This document shows positions 37,255 through 49,336 of a stretch of 64,000 nt of DNA, one piece after another. The stretch's first letter is position 1, and the number at the start of each line of letters is the position of its first letter. The notes beneath the pieces are model-generated. The model did not search any database, had not been told where the DNA came from, and was given only the letters and a program-made list of their open reading frames with translations. Source of the DNA: Sternotherus odoratus (Eukaryota; Chordata; Testudines; Kinosternidae); assembly GCA_032164245.1 (NCBI GenBank), contig JAVMKO010000003.1, positions 30,689,390 through 30,753,389 of the forward strand, read 5' to 3'. The translations under genes and the position numbers were made by a program.

Positions 37255-37400
37255 CTTTTCTCCTATCCTACGTATGACTTTTCTATTTACATAGTAAGTG
37301 CTATAGGGCAGAGGACTCTCTCTTGTTCTGTGTCTGTACAGTGCCTATTACTATGGGAGCCTGTTCTCAATTGGACCCTAGACATTATTGTAATAAACAT
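37255..37400 (+). repeat. Ancient SINE/LINE tail fragment
   Basis: GGGCAGAGGACTCTCTCTTG, TGTCTGTACAGTGCC and GGGAGCCTG then CAATTGGACCC follow the order of a known abundant amniote repeat tail. Confidence 0.55.
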
Positions 37401-38128
37401 TATTCATCATCAACACACTGACTATCACACATTCCATTCATTTGGGAAGTTATTCTACCTTAACTTTGCTGAGATCATCATTAGAGTGGTGCACTACCAT
37501 CAAAGTATGACTAAGTCGATACACATATTGCTTTTCATATCTCTTTGAAGTAGAAATACCTAGGAATCTACAAGGCTTTTTACCTATCGTATTATTTCCA
37601 TGGTTTTCAGGTTTTGAGTTCACAGGCTGTGTCCTAATGCAACCTTAACTGTCACTAAACGAAGATGGTGTGTGTGTGTTTATTTCTGAGTGTTTTATAT
37701 ACAAGACACACATTCATGCACAGAGTTGATGAATCTTAGTAGATAGTTCCCCAGGGTCAGGGAGGTGAGAGGGGGAATTGACAAATGACTGAAATGTGAA
37801 AACACCTGCAATTTAATGTGTCAATTTACACGTAATAGTTCTTAAACCTACAAATGTGTGTTACAGGGTGTTTTCTTATGGTACGAATTAAAAAAATCAG
37901 TTGTTTTTAAAAAGAAAATTTTATAAACAAACAATGTTTGCAACGTACCACCATAATACCACTTCACACAGGTCAACAGCAGGATTAAAACCTTCAGACC
38001 AGAAATCTACCATTTGACCTACAAGAGTAATTGCTAGTGCATGATTTTATGCACACTTTACCAGTATATACATCTATTTTCTAGACATACTGAAAATCAG
38101 AAATTCTTAGTTCAGTACCACGAGAAGA

Positions 38129-38280
38129 GTGTGGTTTAGCAGTTAGAGTCAGAACAACAAAATGTATTCAACTGCAGCTGGATAGCTAGGATTTGACTCT
38201 ATCACATTAAGGTCCTGGGTTCTTTACCTGCACTAACCTTAGGTAACCACTATAATTTATTTATAAAATAGGTAGGCAGC
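38129..38280 (+). repeat. Possible MIR SINE remnant
   Basis: GTGTGGTTTAGCAGTTAGAGTCAG, then GGTCCTGGGTTC and a TAGGTAACC run follow the MIR pattern loosely. Highly decayed. Confidence 0.35.
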
Positions 38281-39639
38281 TCATACATGACTGCTTTCTC
38301 AAGCAGTTAAGCACATGGGAATAAAAACTAGAGCTGGTAAAAAAAAAGAAAAAGAAACATTTTGCCAATCAAAACCAAAATATTTGGTAGAAACATTGGT
38401 TTCCACCAAAATTTTGTTGTAAAGGTTTCTCAGGTTGAGGATGGATTGTCTGGTCTGAGACAAAGAAATCCCTCACGAATAGCCAAGACATGTATCTCAC
38501 CTGTCTGATTCACAGCAGGGACTTTAATCTGTACCTCCCACATTCCAAGTGAGTGCTCTAAATATTTGGCTATTGACTATTCTGCAGTGGGTTGCTCTCA
38601 GGATTTCCACAAAAAAACAAAAACAAGCCCAACATTCAAAGGTCTCATTCCTCCAATGAGAGAGGGGGGAAATGTCAAAAAATCAACATTTTTTGTTAAA
38701 CAGACATTTGTTTTCCCATCAGTCCTAAAATAAACCCCAGAAGTATACATGAGATTTAAACTCATGAACTCCTCTTTCAAACCTTCCCCTAAACTACTGG
38801 GGTATTTAGTAGGAGAGTGTCACTGTCTCCCCCCGCCTCCCTAAGCGTGTCATGTTATATTGTTACTGATAAAAAGGCTTGGTAGAATTTGATATTTTTA
38901 TTGCAATTTTGATGGATAATATTAATGTTCATTTTTAAGCCTTTTTTAAAAAACTATTTTTATCAATTGAAATTTTCAGTGGGGTAAATTATGAGAGGGA
39001 TCAGACAATAATGATGTGATGATCATAGATGATGAGATTCAAAAAGTTAAGTTTTATAAAGCTTTAAAATACAAACTGTCAATATCACATCAAACAAATT
39101 AAATATTCTTAAATCAAACTCCAATAATTTCTAAAGCAGCATTTTTCTTCCTTTGTCTATCTGTAAATTTCAATGATCATCACTGGAAATATTTGTTAGT
39201 AGGTTTGTGTGTATACTGTGAAATCGACATTTACCAATAAAAAAAACTAATCCTTCCAAGCCTACTGATAAATCTTATAGGGTTGACTTGGTGCATTTCT
39301 TTTCAGTTATGGAGAGAAAGTGAAAAATCATGACCCAGATTACCTAACATATAACTGATATTGTTTAACCAGAACATGAAGAGCAGCACTTGAAGAAAAG
39401 CACAAATCCCAGAGTACTTCGATTTCCAAAGGGTGTCAGAAAAGAGGTAAACATCCAGTAAAAAAAATTGCAAAGGTCATTTTGCAAACTTTATAATTTT
39501 CTCTGTAGAAATCCAATTTTCAAACCACTAGAAAAAAGTCATAGTAGCAAAAATTTACTTAGTTAATTTTTTGTCATTGTAATTACATTTTTACAAAATA
39601 AAGCTCCAGTTAAACAGAAAAATTCTCACTCAACCTTAC

Positions 39640-39826
39640 CTATGAAGTTATGACCAATGATTTCATAGTTAGTTTGCAAGTCTCCACTGTCAATGTAAAG
39701 GTCAGGAGTGAGTACTCCCATCTCTAGAAGTCTCTTTTCCATAAAGTATTTAAAGAGAAAAATCCATTGTAAGGGTAATTGGTTGATTTGTAGATCCCCA
39801 ATCTCTTTGAGTGTTGTTTCACATCT
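39640..39826 (-). other. Unassigned exon-like block 1 in TDRP intron 1
   Basis: Minus strand: a good polypyrimidine acceptor (TTGTTTCCTATTCATCAG) and a consensus donor (CATAG|GTAAGG) bound 187 bases that are open in one frame. The frame opens RCETTLKEIGDLQINQLPLQ, passes an aromatic stretch WIFLFKYFMEKRLLEMGV and ends IIGHNFIG with one extra base (phase 0 in, phase 1 out). I do not recognise the protein. It is not TDRP, because the phase-1 exit cannot join TDRP exon 2 in frame. It could be an internal exon of an unannotated same-strand gene or a chance open block. Confidence 0.45.
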
Positions 39827-40809
39827 CTGATGAATAGGAAACAATCTAATTTCCACAGATTATTGGTATCATTAGCCCAAACTCTGTTACATATTCAAAT
39901 TAAAGAGGTCTAATTTAATAAAGCTATAATTCAACTAAAATTGCTTGTCTGACAAGAAAATAGAATACTATTAAAGACTATATTTGCCTGTGATATTAGC
40001 CTTTTAGAAAGGTAACTTTAAAGTGGACCCATGAGAGCCAGGATCCATCTTACAGATTGCAGTCAACTGTTCTCATAGAACAAAGCAGAAACTAACGAAG
40101 GAGCATCCCTTTCAAGTCTAATACTCACCAATAAAACTAGAAGTATATGAAGGTCTGACCTATGTTGGCTAGACTCAAAAAAGCAAGGAGTATTCCTTTC
40201 AGAGAAAAGCCAGCCACTGCCAAGCCTCCCCCTTCTTGCCCTATCTGCCATTTTAGGTGATTAAAGGACTGGTCTGCTGTAATGTCGTGTCCCACACAGT
40301 CCTCCTTCAGTACCATTCAAAATCAATAGTACTAATGATTAAAAGTCAATCAATGAACATCAGGGAAACCATCTTCTCTTTTACATGTTTCTAAGGATCT
40401 GAAGTCCTCAGAGAAAATTCCTCCACTTCAGCTGGCCAAAACCCCAGCTCCAGCAGTACTCTACTTTCTGTACCATGACAAATCTGCCTTTAAAATCTGA
40501 CATAGCTGAAAGTGGAAGCCTGCATAGCCACTTCCACAACAGGAGGCAATCTGCTGCTCCACAGTCTAGTTGTGTTTCCTCTACTCCACAAATGCTTCAA
40601 ACCTCATTACCTATCTGTTAGATTCTCATCTTCTGTTCCCTCTTTCCTACAGCATTCTCTGCACAACACAATCACCCTGAACTCATCCACTGGCCTCTAT
40701 TCTGTCCTCCTTTAAGTCCTTTTTGAAATGTTATGTTATGTTGACTATAATGATTCAAGTTCACTTCTATACAAACTGCATATATATTGCCTACTGTTAT
40801 TCCTTTTCT

Positions 40810-40930
40810 TCAGACCTCTGTCTACTTGTTTGGGTCTACTGTTTGCCCTTAGATTATGAGTTTCTCAGATCAGGGACTGTCCTCCTCATGCATTTAGAAA
40901 GCCCACTTAGTGAGCACTATCAGAAATAAA
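40810..40930 (+). repeat. Ancient SINE/LINE tail fragment
   Basis: TTAGATTATGAGTTTCTCAG then ATCAGGGACTGTCCTCC and AGAAATAAATAAC resemble the same repeat tail as at 37255. Confidence 0.5.
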
Positions 40931-41452
40931 TAACAGCTCCCCACAACTATACTAATAGTTACTCGGTGTAGCATGACAATGCATATTATGCTAGATTTCT
41001 ATACTAGGCAGGCACCTCAGTCAGTCAGTAAGCAAGAAATGACACAACAGAACATCCTTCTGAGAAGGAATAAATCATCACTGAAGAGTCCCTTTTAAGT
41101 TAATTTTACTGCCAAAGGTACATAATTCATCATTAAAACTGTGCCAGAGGACTAGAATTAATAAAGAACTGGAAGCTATAAGAATGAGAGTCACAGTTAA
41201 AAGGAAACAGAGCAGGAATTCTGATAATGGTTAAGTATTAAAAAAGCAATTGAAAAATACTACCTAGAAGTCTGACAGATTGAGTACATAATGAATCTCC
41301 ACTAAAAAATTTAAATGAAATTAAACAAAAAATAAAAATGAGAGACAATTTGTAAATGTAACTGAAGGTAGGTTGGCAGTCATTAAAATACTCAGAATAA
41401 GGGGTGTGGCAGATGGAGACAAATAAGGTGTCAAAACAGGAAAGTAAAATAT

Positions 41453-41700
41453 GGGCTGGTATTCACTACGGGGGGGAGGGGGAAATCGACTGCAGATACA
41501 CAAGTTTGCGTATCTGCAGCCGACTTACCTGCCATCCTCACGGCGGTGGCAGGTGACGGCACGCTCCCCCGTCAACTCCAGCTTGCGTCTCCCAGCAAGC
41601 TGGAGTTTCGGAGTTGACGGGAGCACCGCGCGCAATCGATTTCTCGTGTCTTCACCAGGCGCGAGAAATCGATCGCTAACACATCGATGAAGACCAGCCC
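41453..41700 (+). mobile_element. PIF/Harbinger-type MITE, copy 4 (TAT flanks)
   Basis: TAT at 41450-41452 and 41701-41703 flank GGGCTGGTATTCACTACG and GATGAAGACCAGCCC. The core (TCGACTGCAGATAC, CCCCCGTCAACTCC, CGAGAAATCGATCG) is an inverted-orientation relative of the 25632 copy. It spawns open frames on both strands which are not genes. Confidence 0.85.
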
Positions 41701-43290
41701 TATATTTGGGTTGTTGGGTTTGGAACAAAAAATTAATTCCTCTTTAAAGTAAACACTGGTTATAAATCTGACTGCATTCCATTGAGAAATTCTCCTCTTC
41801 TGTCTGATTACATAGACTCTAAGTGTGGGGTGCTTTGAGAAAACAAGAGAGGGTCTCCCTGCTCTCAATTTTGGTGCCACATCAGTCCTTGGTTTCCAAG
41901 AGAAGCAATTGGAGAAAAGTCTTGCTCAGTCCCCACAGCCGTAGGATGGAGAATATTCTGTGCAGACAGAATCTTCAGAGAATTTAGCTGACAATCTCTT
42001 AACAAGTCTCTACTTAGCATTTGTGAACTGAGATTTTCAGAGGTTCATAATTTGGCCCAGTTTGGCCATATTTCACTGACATAGCTTAAGGCACACTTCT
42101 GACACTAGGTCCATTCCCCAACACATGATGCACTAGGGCTTTTCAGCAAAGAACTGTAAGATTTTTTTTCACCTGGGCAAAATAATGTATTTTCTACTAA
42201 CTATGATCTGAGAAAAGAGTGAACTGTTTGCACAGAAATGTTTCCACAAAAATTCATTCTGATACAGATACCTGACATTGAAATTTTTGCTCTAAATGGT
42301 TGAAGTTTGGCAAAGTTATTAGCAACTGAAAATAGGATCTTATAATGGAAAGTGTCAGGCAACCTTAACTACAAGTGTTGCTAACTCCACTGTCTATAAT
42401 AAATATATTAGGCTTTATTGCATATATTAATATAAATATAATACCAAATAAATCTCTTATCCAATCTGGAACTTGCCCCCAAATACCAAGACAAGAAAAA
42501 CATTGTTTCTGGACTAAGCTGCTGACAAAAGGCCACTATACTCTGTGATTTGAATAGGCTATTGCTCCAGCCCATAGGCCAACTTTATATCCACCTGGAT
42601 GTGCTACAATTTCCAATATACATGGTAAAAAATGAATTACTTACTTCCCAAAAACCAGCTCCATTTTCCAAAACTGGCTTGTTAGTCACTGTGAGAGTCA
42701 CCAAATTCCCTCTCCGACCACACAAAACTTACAGCTGTGCCTTCTTGTCCTTAGTTATATTGATTCAGTAAAGGGATTCCAGTATAGCCATGAAGTACAT
42801 GAATGGCCTCCCAAAATGTGTAATACTTTAACTCTTTATCAAAGATTAAATATTCCAAAGAACCTCACTGCATCACATTTTTTAAAAGTTTAGATTACCC
42901 AAATAAAGAACTGAAATGATTCCATGGACAATAACAGTTGGAGAAAAAGGTAGTAAGGGGAAAAGGCGGGCTTGCCAAGAGAGTTCTCTAACGTTTCTAT
43001 TTAACAAAAGTTTGTAAGATAATGACAGCTCACTGATTTAGCTGGCGAAATGTTCCCTTGAAACCAAAACAAAGGTTACAAGTCTTTCCAGATGGTTAAG
43101 AAAGTCTATAAAAAGTCCCAAAATAGAAACAAATTTTAAAGAATTATTTTTCATTCTTTTGCATTTCCAAAATCTAGCCTGAAATCCATTAAAATTTATC
43201 TTTGATTACAAGAAGTCAATTTTTTCTAGTACCATATTTTACATGAAGCAAAAAAAAAAAAAAAACCAGGAAAATTATAGTACACTTTGA

Positions 43291-43446
43291 TAACAAAGAG
43301 TCCTGTGGCACCTTAAAGACATCCGACGAAGTGGGTATTAGCCCACGAAAGCTTATGCTTCAAAACTTTATAGTTAGTCTTTAAGGTGCCACAGGACTCT
43401 TTGTTACCTCTGCTATTCCAGACTAACACGGCTACCTCTCTGATTC
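43291..43446 (+). mobile_element. Fold-back retroelement copy F with near-intact hammerhead-like core
   Basis: A 156-base insertion flanked by perfect 12-bp repeats AGTACACTTTGA (43279-43290, 43447-43458). The arms AACAAAGAGTCCTGTGGCAC and GTGCCACAGGACTCTTTGTT are inverted. On + the core is CCGACGA (43323-43329), helix GTGGG-CCCAC within 43331-43346, GAAA (43347-43350), GCTTATGC (43351-43358), then TT with predicted cleavage before C43361. Only one base (U4 to C) departs from the CTGANGA consensus. The family tail CCAGACTAACACGGCTACC is at the right. Confidence 0.85.
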
Positions 43447-43491
43447 AGTACACTTTGAATTTATAATTTCAGTAAAAAACATCATCTAACA

Positions 43492-44279
43492 CAGTGGTTT
43501 TCAAACTTTTTTTCTGGCAGCCATGTGGAAGAAAATTGTTGACGCCCACAACCCAACGGAGCAGGGGATGAGGGGTTTGGAGTGTGGGAGAGGTTCAGGG
43601 CTGTTGCCGAGGGTTGGGGAACGGGGATGAGGGCTGCAAGGTGGGGCAAGGAAATGAGGGGTTCTGGGTGTGGGAGGGGGCTCTGGACTGGGGAAGGGGG
43701 GTGGGGTGCAGTAAGGGTCAGGGCTCTGGGCTGGAGGTGCAGGATCTGGGCTGGGGCTCAAGGGCTTGGGGTACAGCAAGGGGCTCTAGGTTTCGGGGAG
43801 CCTAAGAGCTGGGGCAGGGGACTGGGGTGCAGGGGTGGGGTGTGGGCTTCCCTCGGCCAGCTCCTGGTCTTTGGTGCAGCAGAGGCAGGTTTCTTGCCTG
43901 TCCAGACACTGCAGAGTGCATTCTGCCCCAGAAGCGCAGCAACAGGTCTGGTTCCTAGATGGAGGTGCACAAGTGGCTCCGTATGACTGCCATCCAGAAG
44001 CACTGTCCCCCACAGCTCCTACTGACTAGAAACTGGTCAATGGGAAAGCAGAGCTTGGGGCGCAGACAACCCCTGCCTAGGAGCTGGACCTGCTGCTGGC
44101 TACTTCTAGGATGGAGTGCAGTGTCAGAACTGGTAAATACTAGCTTTCCTTTCCCGGGTTGCACCACCGACAGGACTTTTAATGGCCCGGTCGGCAGTGC
44201 TGACCAGAGCCACTGCAACGTAGTCACTTCCATTCTGCGACCCAGTTCTGGGTCGTGACCCACGGTTTGAAAACCACTC
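43492..44279 (+). mobile_element. hAT-type element, 788 bp, perfect 8-bp TSD
   Basis: CAGTGGTTTTCAAAC at left and GTTTGAAAACCACTC at right are terminal inverted repeats. ATCTAACA occurs on both sides (43484-43491, 44280-44287). Between the ends lies a G-rich repeat (GGGG-rich, 43560-43860) and a short non-coding segment; no transposase motif was seen. It lies 46 bases from fold-back copy F. The many open frames here are by-products of the G/C skew. Confidence 0.88.
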
Positions 44280-44944
44280 ATCTAACAAGGATGAAGCAAA
44301 GAAATGACTTTCATAAATTAGTAATAGAAAGTATCCTTCTACACTAATTAAACTATAGTTAAATCACTTTGCTCAATTCATTTGGAATTTCAAAACAAGT
44401 TCTTACTTGCAATAACTAAGCTCAACTTCTGATCCTTTAACCTTCAACTCATGCATTTTTAAGAGCATATGTTCTGGGGAGGTTTAAAGACAAACTTTCC
44501 TGGCTACAGAAATTGTTTTAATTTGCTTTTGCTTAAGATGTAAAACAGAGTCCCAAACCACCTGTGGTCAGAAGGCAAGTCAAACTTGGAAAACTGTACC
44601 TATTCTATAGTTAAGATATAAAAAGAAAATGGATGTCTTTTATAGCTTCTTATACATATCCTTTGAAAATTTTCTGAGTCCTCTACTTAAGTTATTCTTT
44701 GGTTTCCTTCTTTTTTATTTTATTTATTTTATTTTAATAGTACTCCAACTCTGGAGAAAAAAATAGTAAAAGACTTGAGTAGATGTTAAAAATATTTTTC
44801 TTAGAAGACCAATACAAAGACATAGCTAATAAAAACTCAACTCAAAGGGAAGAAAAGAAATAAGGATTTTCCTAACATTCATTAACAGAAAAAAGCATAA
44901 CGTGAAACAAGTTTCATTACTGAAGGGACAAAAACAGTATTTAC

Positions 44945-45004
44945 CTTTGTTGCAAGTTGTGACACAGAAGATGAAACTTCATCATGAAGAAAGGGGTCCT
45001 TATT
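44945..45004 (-). other. Unassigned exon-like block 2 in TDRP intron 1
   Basis: A minus-strand 60-base block. Acceptor: a run of about 14 C followed by AG. Donor AAAG|GTAAAT. Phase 0 in and out, open for 20 codons beginning NKDPFLHDEVSS and ending SQLATK. It would splice in frame with block 1 (39640-39826) and with the alternative first exon (58430-58477). The acceptor could be fortuitous, because the C-run is a homopolymer. No homology recognised. Confidence 0.4.
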
Positions 45005-45275
45005 CTGGGGGGGGGGGGGGAGAGAAATACTACAGTCAGTTATAGTTGAACAATAAGTAATACTTGTTTCAGAATATTCATTATGTCTTTATCATCTGAT
45101 CTCAATGGTAAATTATGAAAATATGATATGCAACTCAAAAATGTATAAAACGTAATGAAAAATGAAAGATGTAAAAAAAACCTCATTCAGATCAATGCCA
45201 AGTTGTGTGTTAAAATTTATAAATAGCCATACCATTGCAATATATAAAAGTAAAGAAATAAACTTCCACCTTTAT

Positions 45276-45310
45276 CTTTACCTCAACATGCCACTGATGT
45301 TGAGGTAAAG
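45276..45310. repeat. Perfect short inverted repeat
   Basis: CTTTACCTCAACAT (45276-45289) and ATGTTGAGGTAAAG (45297-45310) are exact reverse complements around a 7-base loop. There is no T-run to make it a terminator and no known role in an intron. Confidence 0.8.
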
Positions 45311-48252
45311 ACAAATAATGAGGAGAGGGAAAGGGGGGAGCTCCTGGCATAGGGTGAGGATCTGCAGGGAGTCTAAAGAGTCAAGAGAGATTGACACAGA
45401 AGAGTGGAAGGATGCAAGGAACCCTTGCTCTTTGCTGTGAGCTTGGCCTACACATGCAAAAATGTGTGGCCTACTAGTATTTTAACTAAGGGTTTTGCAC
45501 ACACTTAATACCAACATTAGTCCAAAATGCTGCTGATCTTTTGCTGCAGTCTGAGAAGCAGGATTCTTTGTATGTCTTCACACATACAAATATTCTCATG
45601 CAATGGAGATGTGAGAAGGATAGGGGAACACCACTGAGTTAATTAAACAAATTCAAGTTAGCCCAGTGAACCCCCCAGGAAAGAGATGGATGAGGAAAAA
45701 GCCAGTTAAACATTTCCTTCCAAAATTATATATCTTTATAAATGTATATTTTGAACACAGTGATTTCAAGATGACAATTATTACTATTAATAAAACTATA
45801 TTCCCCACTTTTTTTTCTTTCAGCATCCCATATTACTAAATGCTTCTGTGATTGATAAATAATAGCATATATTTATTTCTCCTATTATTTATAGGTGGGA
45901 AGGGATTAGAAGATTTTTTTAAAAAAGGCTTTACTCTAGAATTTTCCTACCTGCATATTTCATGCTCAATTTCCTTTACCATGCCAATTTTTCCTATATA
46001 ATATTTTTGATGTTCTAATTATTTCAGAATTATTCACTGTAATTTAGATGTACAATATAACACTATTTCTTTTCATTTCCATGTTGAACTCTTATGGCTA
46101 CAGTCTTCTGTTGCTGAACAGGTAACTAAATGTTAATGCTCCATGCATTTGGGAAACTCTGATCAACAACTTAAAAACAACTTCCCAGTTTTGGCTATAT
46201 AATGTCAGTACACACAACGTTTCCACAAGGAAACACAAGTGTCCTTTTGTTGGACATACTGCAAACCATAAAGTACTCAAGGGATTAATTCAATAAATTA
46301 CAAACTTTTTTTGTACAAAGATTATACTGTTGATCTACTTTTCATCAGTTTCTCTTTTGGTTAAGTAAAAAACTAGCCTCTTTTGATCATTCATTTTAAT
46401 AATAAACCTAAGCTGAAAAACCTGGTTAAACACAAAGAATGTATCAAAAGCAGGGCCTACAGGACAAGAGCTGTCCAAATATATAAATGGCAAATTATTA
46501 ATTATTTCTAATCAGTGCATCAAACTCATACTAAGTCTGGATATCAAAAATCAAAAGCATGAACAAAGGAAACAATTTATAGCAAAAAGAAAATAATCTG
46601 TAAAACAGATTTGGGTAACGATCACTTTTACTGTAAATCCTTTAAATGTAAATTGTTGCTTTCCTGCTCACCTTTCTTAATTATTCCCTTCCTCCCTCGC
46701 CTCCACAATTAGTCAAGGAGGTAGGCATTGTAATTCTAAAATGTCTACACTGTGCTGATTACAAGTGTAAGCTAGGTTAAAAATTTGAGATATTTAATTT
46801 CTCAGGGAAAATATCAGAGGATATTCCCAGCCCCCCTCCAAGCCTGAAAATATGCTTTGAAAAGGGGATCTGAAAATCACCCAGAAAAGCCTGCAAATTA
46901 ATTTCTATAGTTGGAAAGATTCCCAAGTCACGGATTACAGATCCAACAGTAGAACAACTATATAGGCTGATCAGAGACAGTCAACACAGATTTAGAAGAG
47001 GTAGTCATGCCACCTGATTAACTTCTTCAAAGAAGTGACAATGAGAGTGTTGCAAAGTAGTAGATAGTTTATTGGAGTTCAAGGTGGCTTTGGGCCAGTA
47101 TCAAAAAAGATACAAAAGGGCTAAGTATATTATTAAGGCAAAATTTCTTCTTGTCTGGATTAAGAGTTGGCTTCAAAGACAAAAGGCAATGGTAAATATA
47201 TACAGCTTCAGGTACGAAGGAGGCAAAGAGGTAGTGGAGTGACGTTAGAATTATGCCCCATTTTGTTTGTTGTACATGAATATATCTGGAAAAGGGACTG
47301 TGCAGGCAGGCATACATATTTACAGTCATGAAACAAAGAGGTAAAATCAACTTTAAAAGATGAGTGATTGTGTTTAAATGAACACAGAAAGAATAGACAT
47401 AGTAAAAGCTTTAGTGATGTATTTCATTTAATATTACAACAACTTCCTGAAATAAAATAAACTTGGGCTGGAGATAAGCACTGTCACATGACTGAGCATG
47501 CAGATGTTAGAAAAACTAAATCTGTGCATTTCGGAAGAAGAAATTAAGAAGGGTTGTGTGTATCAATATTACTCAGCCATAATTCTTTTATCTCTAAGTC
47601 ATACTGCTACATGTTCAAGTACCATGCAATGATTTGGATGTATATCCAGTGAAGACTATTAAAGGTGCTGCATTGTAAGGGGAGAACATTTCAAAAAGTC
47701 ATAAATCAAAGATCCTTCTGCTAGCCTTCAGTCGATGGGAACTAGAACAGGTGATCTAGTTATAAGATTGCCATGATTTTAGGCTTTATTTTGTGAGGTT
47801 CGTTTGGCTATTTTCAGAGCAAAGTAGCTAAAATCCATTTGGACAGACTATACAACTTTAGACTTACCTATGCCTATCATAGGTGAAAAATATTTACTAG
47901 ATTATTTCAGAAGAAGAGCAATTGCAAGATATTCATTAGGGGTCAACCACTGTTTTCTTATTTAACAAAATACCTTTTCACCCCCAAACCTATTTCTCAT
48001 GAAACCTAAAACATATCAACACTACCAAAATAAACCATCTTTAATCATGATTGTGAATAAAACATCTTGTAACATGCTTTATTCTACCCACAAATGAAAG
48101 AAAAATACATTAGAAATGTTAGGAAAAGTTTTTTCACAGGTAAATATTTAGATTAAAACAACTTTTTTTTCTGTCCATACAGAGCATAAAAGAAACTACT
48201 GTAAAGCAACTGGGTAATAAGCATGTTTTAAAATCATGTTTAAATGTGACTA

Positions 48253-48551
48253 CAGTAGACTCTCAATTATCCAGGATGATAGGGAAAAATTAATCCTGGT
48301 TAATAAAATCCTGGATAATCACCATCCATAGGAAACATGGGGAGGGAGGGTTGGTTCACCAGAGACCATGCACCGGGGGGACGGGGTGTTGGTTCACTGG
48401 CTGCCCTGCACCCTGTTGGGGGTTTTTGTGTGTGTTTGGGGTGGCAACAAAGCCAGAGCCAGCCCTGCGAGTTACGTGTTTGTTTGTTTTTTGACGTCCT
48501 GGTTAATCCACATCCTGGCTAACCCAATCCTGGATAATCGAGAGTCTACAT
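48253..48551 (+). mobile_element. Tigger/pogo-type MITE
   Basis: CAGTAGACTCTCAATTATCC at left, and GGATAATCGAGAGTCTAC at right. A TA precedes the left end. The interior has repeated ATCCTGG blocks and a G-rich middle. Non-coding. Confidence 0.82.
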
Positions 48552-48849
48552 TATTTATGTTCAGAAGATTGGCCTATGGAAAGTCATCACAGTTAGATCT
48601 CTATCAGCCTGAAAAGCAGTAATCAAAGTCTTACCTTGATCTAGTTATGAAAACCTTGTTTTATTGTATGGAATTTTTACAAAAAAAGTCTATGTCAGCA
48701 CTGATGGGCAATTTTTGCAGAAATTCCCTTATGAAGATGAGGCTCAAGTAGCTGAGCCCCAGTATAATTGTTTGTTGCCACTTCTGATTATATTCACATT
48801 GTCTTAAGTTACATTGTGTTTGCACATGATTTGCCTTACATGTTTTCAT

Positions 48850-49095
48850 TTTTGAATGGGAGGCAGCATTGTTTGCTTGAAGTTAGAAAAGAAGGACTTA
48901 GAGCAATGATACAAGAGCTCAATTCCTGACTCTTCCACTTGCTTACTAAGTGTTCTTATGCAAGACACTCAGCATATCTGAATTTCAGATTTCTATATCT
49001 ATCAAATGGAATTAATACTTTTCTACCTTTGTGAAGTGTCTCTAGATTGTTGGATGAAAGACAACAGATGTGAAAGTACTAATAGATCAAGAGAT
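48850..49095 (+). mobile_element. MIR-type SINE
   Basis: The order CTTCCACTTGCTTACTAAGTG, then CAAGACACTCAGC and TCAAATGGAATTAATACTTTT follows the MIR core and 3' region (an ancient tRNA-derived SINE shared by amniotes). Confidence 0.65.
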
Positions 49096-49150
49096 TAAAT
49101 AATAATTTTCTGCATTTTCAATTTGCATTCTCTACTCATGCAGTACATTT

Positions 49151-49326
49151 CATAGAATCTCAAGGTTGGAAAAAGACCTCAGGAGATCATCTAGTCCAGC
49201 CCCCTGCTCAAAGCAGAACCAATCCCTATTTTTGCCCCATATCCCTAAACAGCCCCCTCAAGGATTGAACTCACAACCCTCAGTTTAGCAGGCCAATGCG
49301 CAAAACACTGAGCTAACCCTCCCCTC
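49151..49326 (-). mobile_element. tRNA-headed SINE with CR1-like tail, copy 1
   Basis: On the minus strand it begins with a tRNA-like head: GGTTAGCTCAGTGTTTTG (A box region), GGTTGTGAGTTCAATCCTTG (B box region), GGGGCTGTTTAGGG. It ends in a CR1-like tail GACCTCAGG and CTTGAGATTCTATGA. Such SINEs are known from hidden-necked turtles (established). Confidence 0.75.
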
Positions 49327-49336
49327 TAGATACAGA

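Noticed and set aside
37572..37680. Possible terminal exon continuing block 1 (acceptor CGTTTAG, short frame ending in TGA)
   Set aside because: It would add only about 11 codons, with no poly(A) evidence; too weak.
43582..44281. Several ORFs of 64-134 codons on both strands
   Set aside because: They lie wholly within the hAT element and its G-rich core and share no protein motif.
47868..47960. Minus-strand donor-like CATAG|GTAAGT with a possible upstream exon
   Set aside because: All frames from the plausible acceptors hit stops or give an inconsistent phase.
48635..48849. Minus-strand donor AAG|GTAAGA with a 62-codon ORF upstream
   Set aside because: The ORF stops before the donor and no acceptor with a pyrimidine tract gives an open exon.
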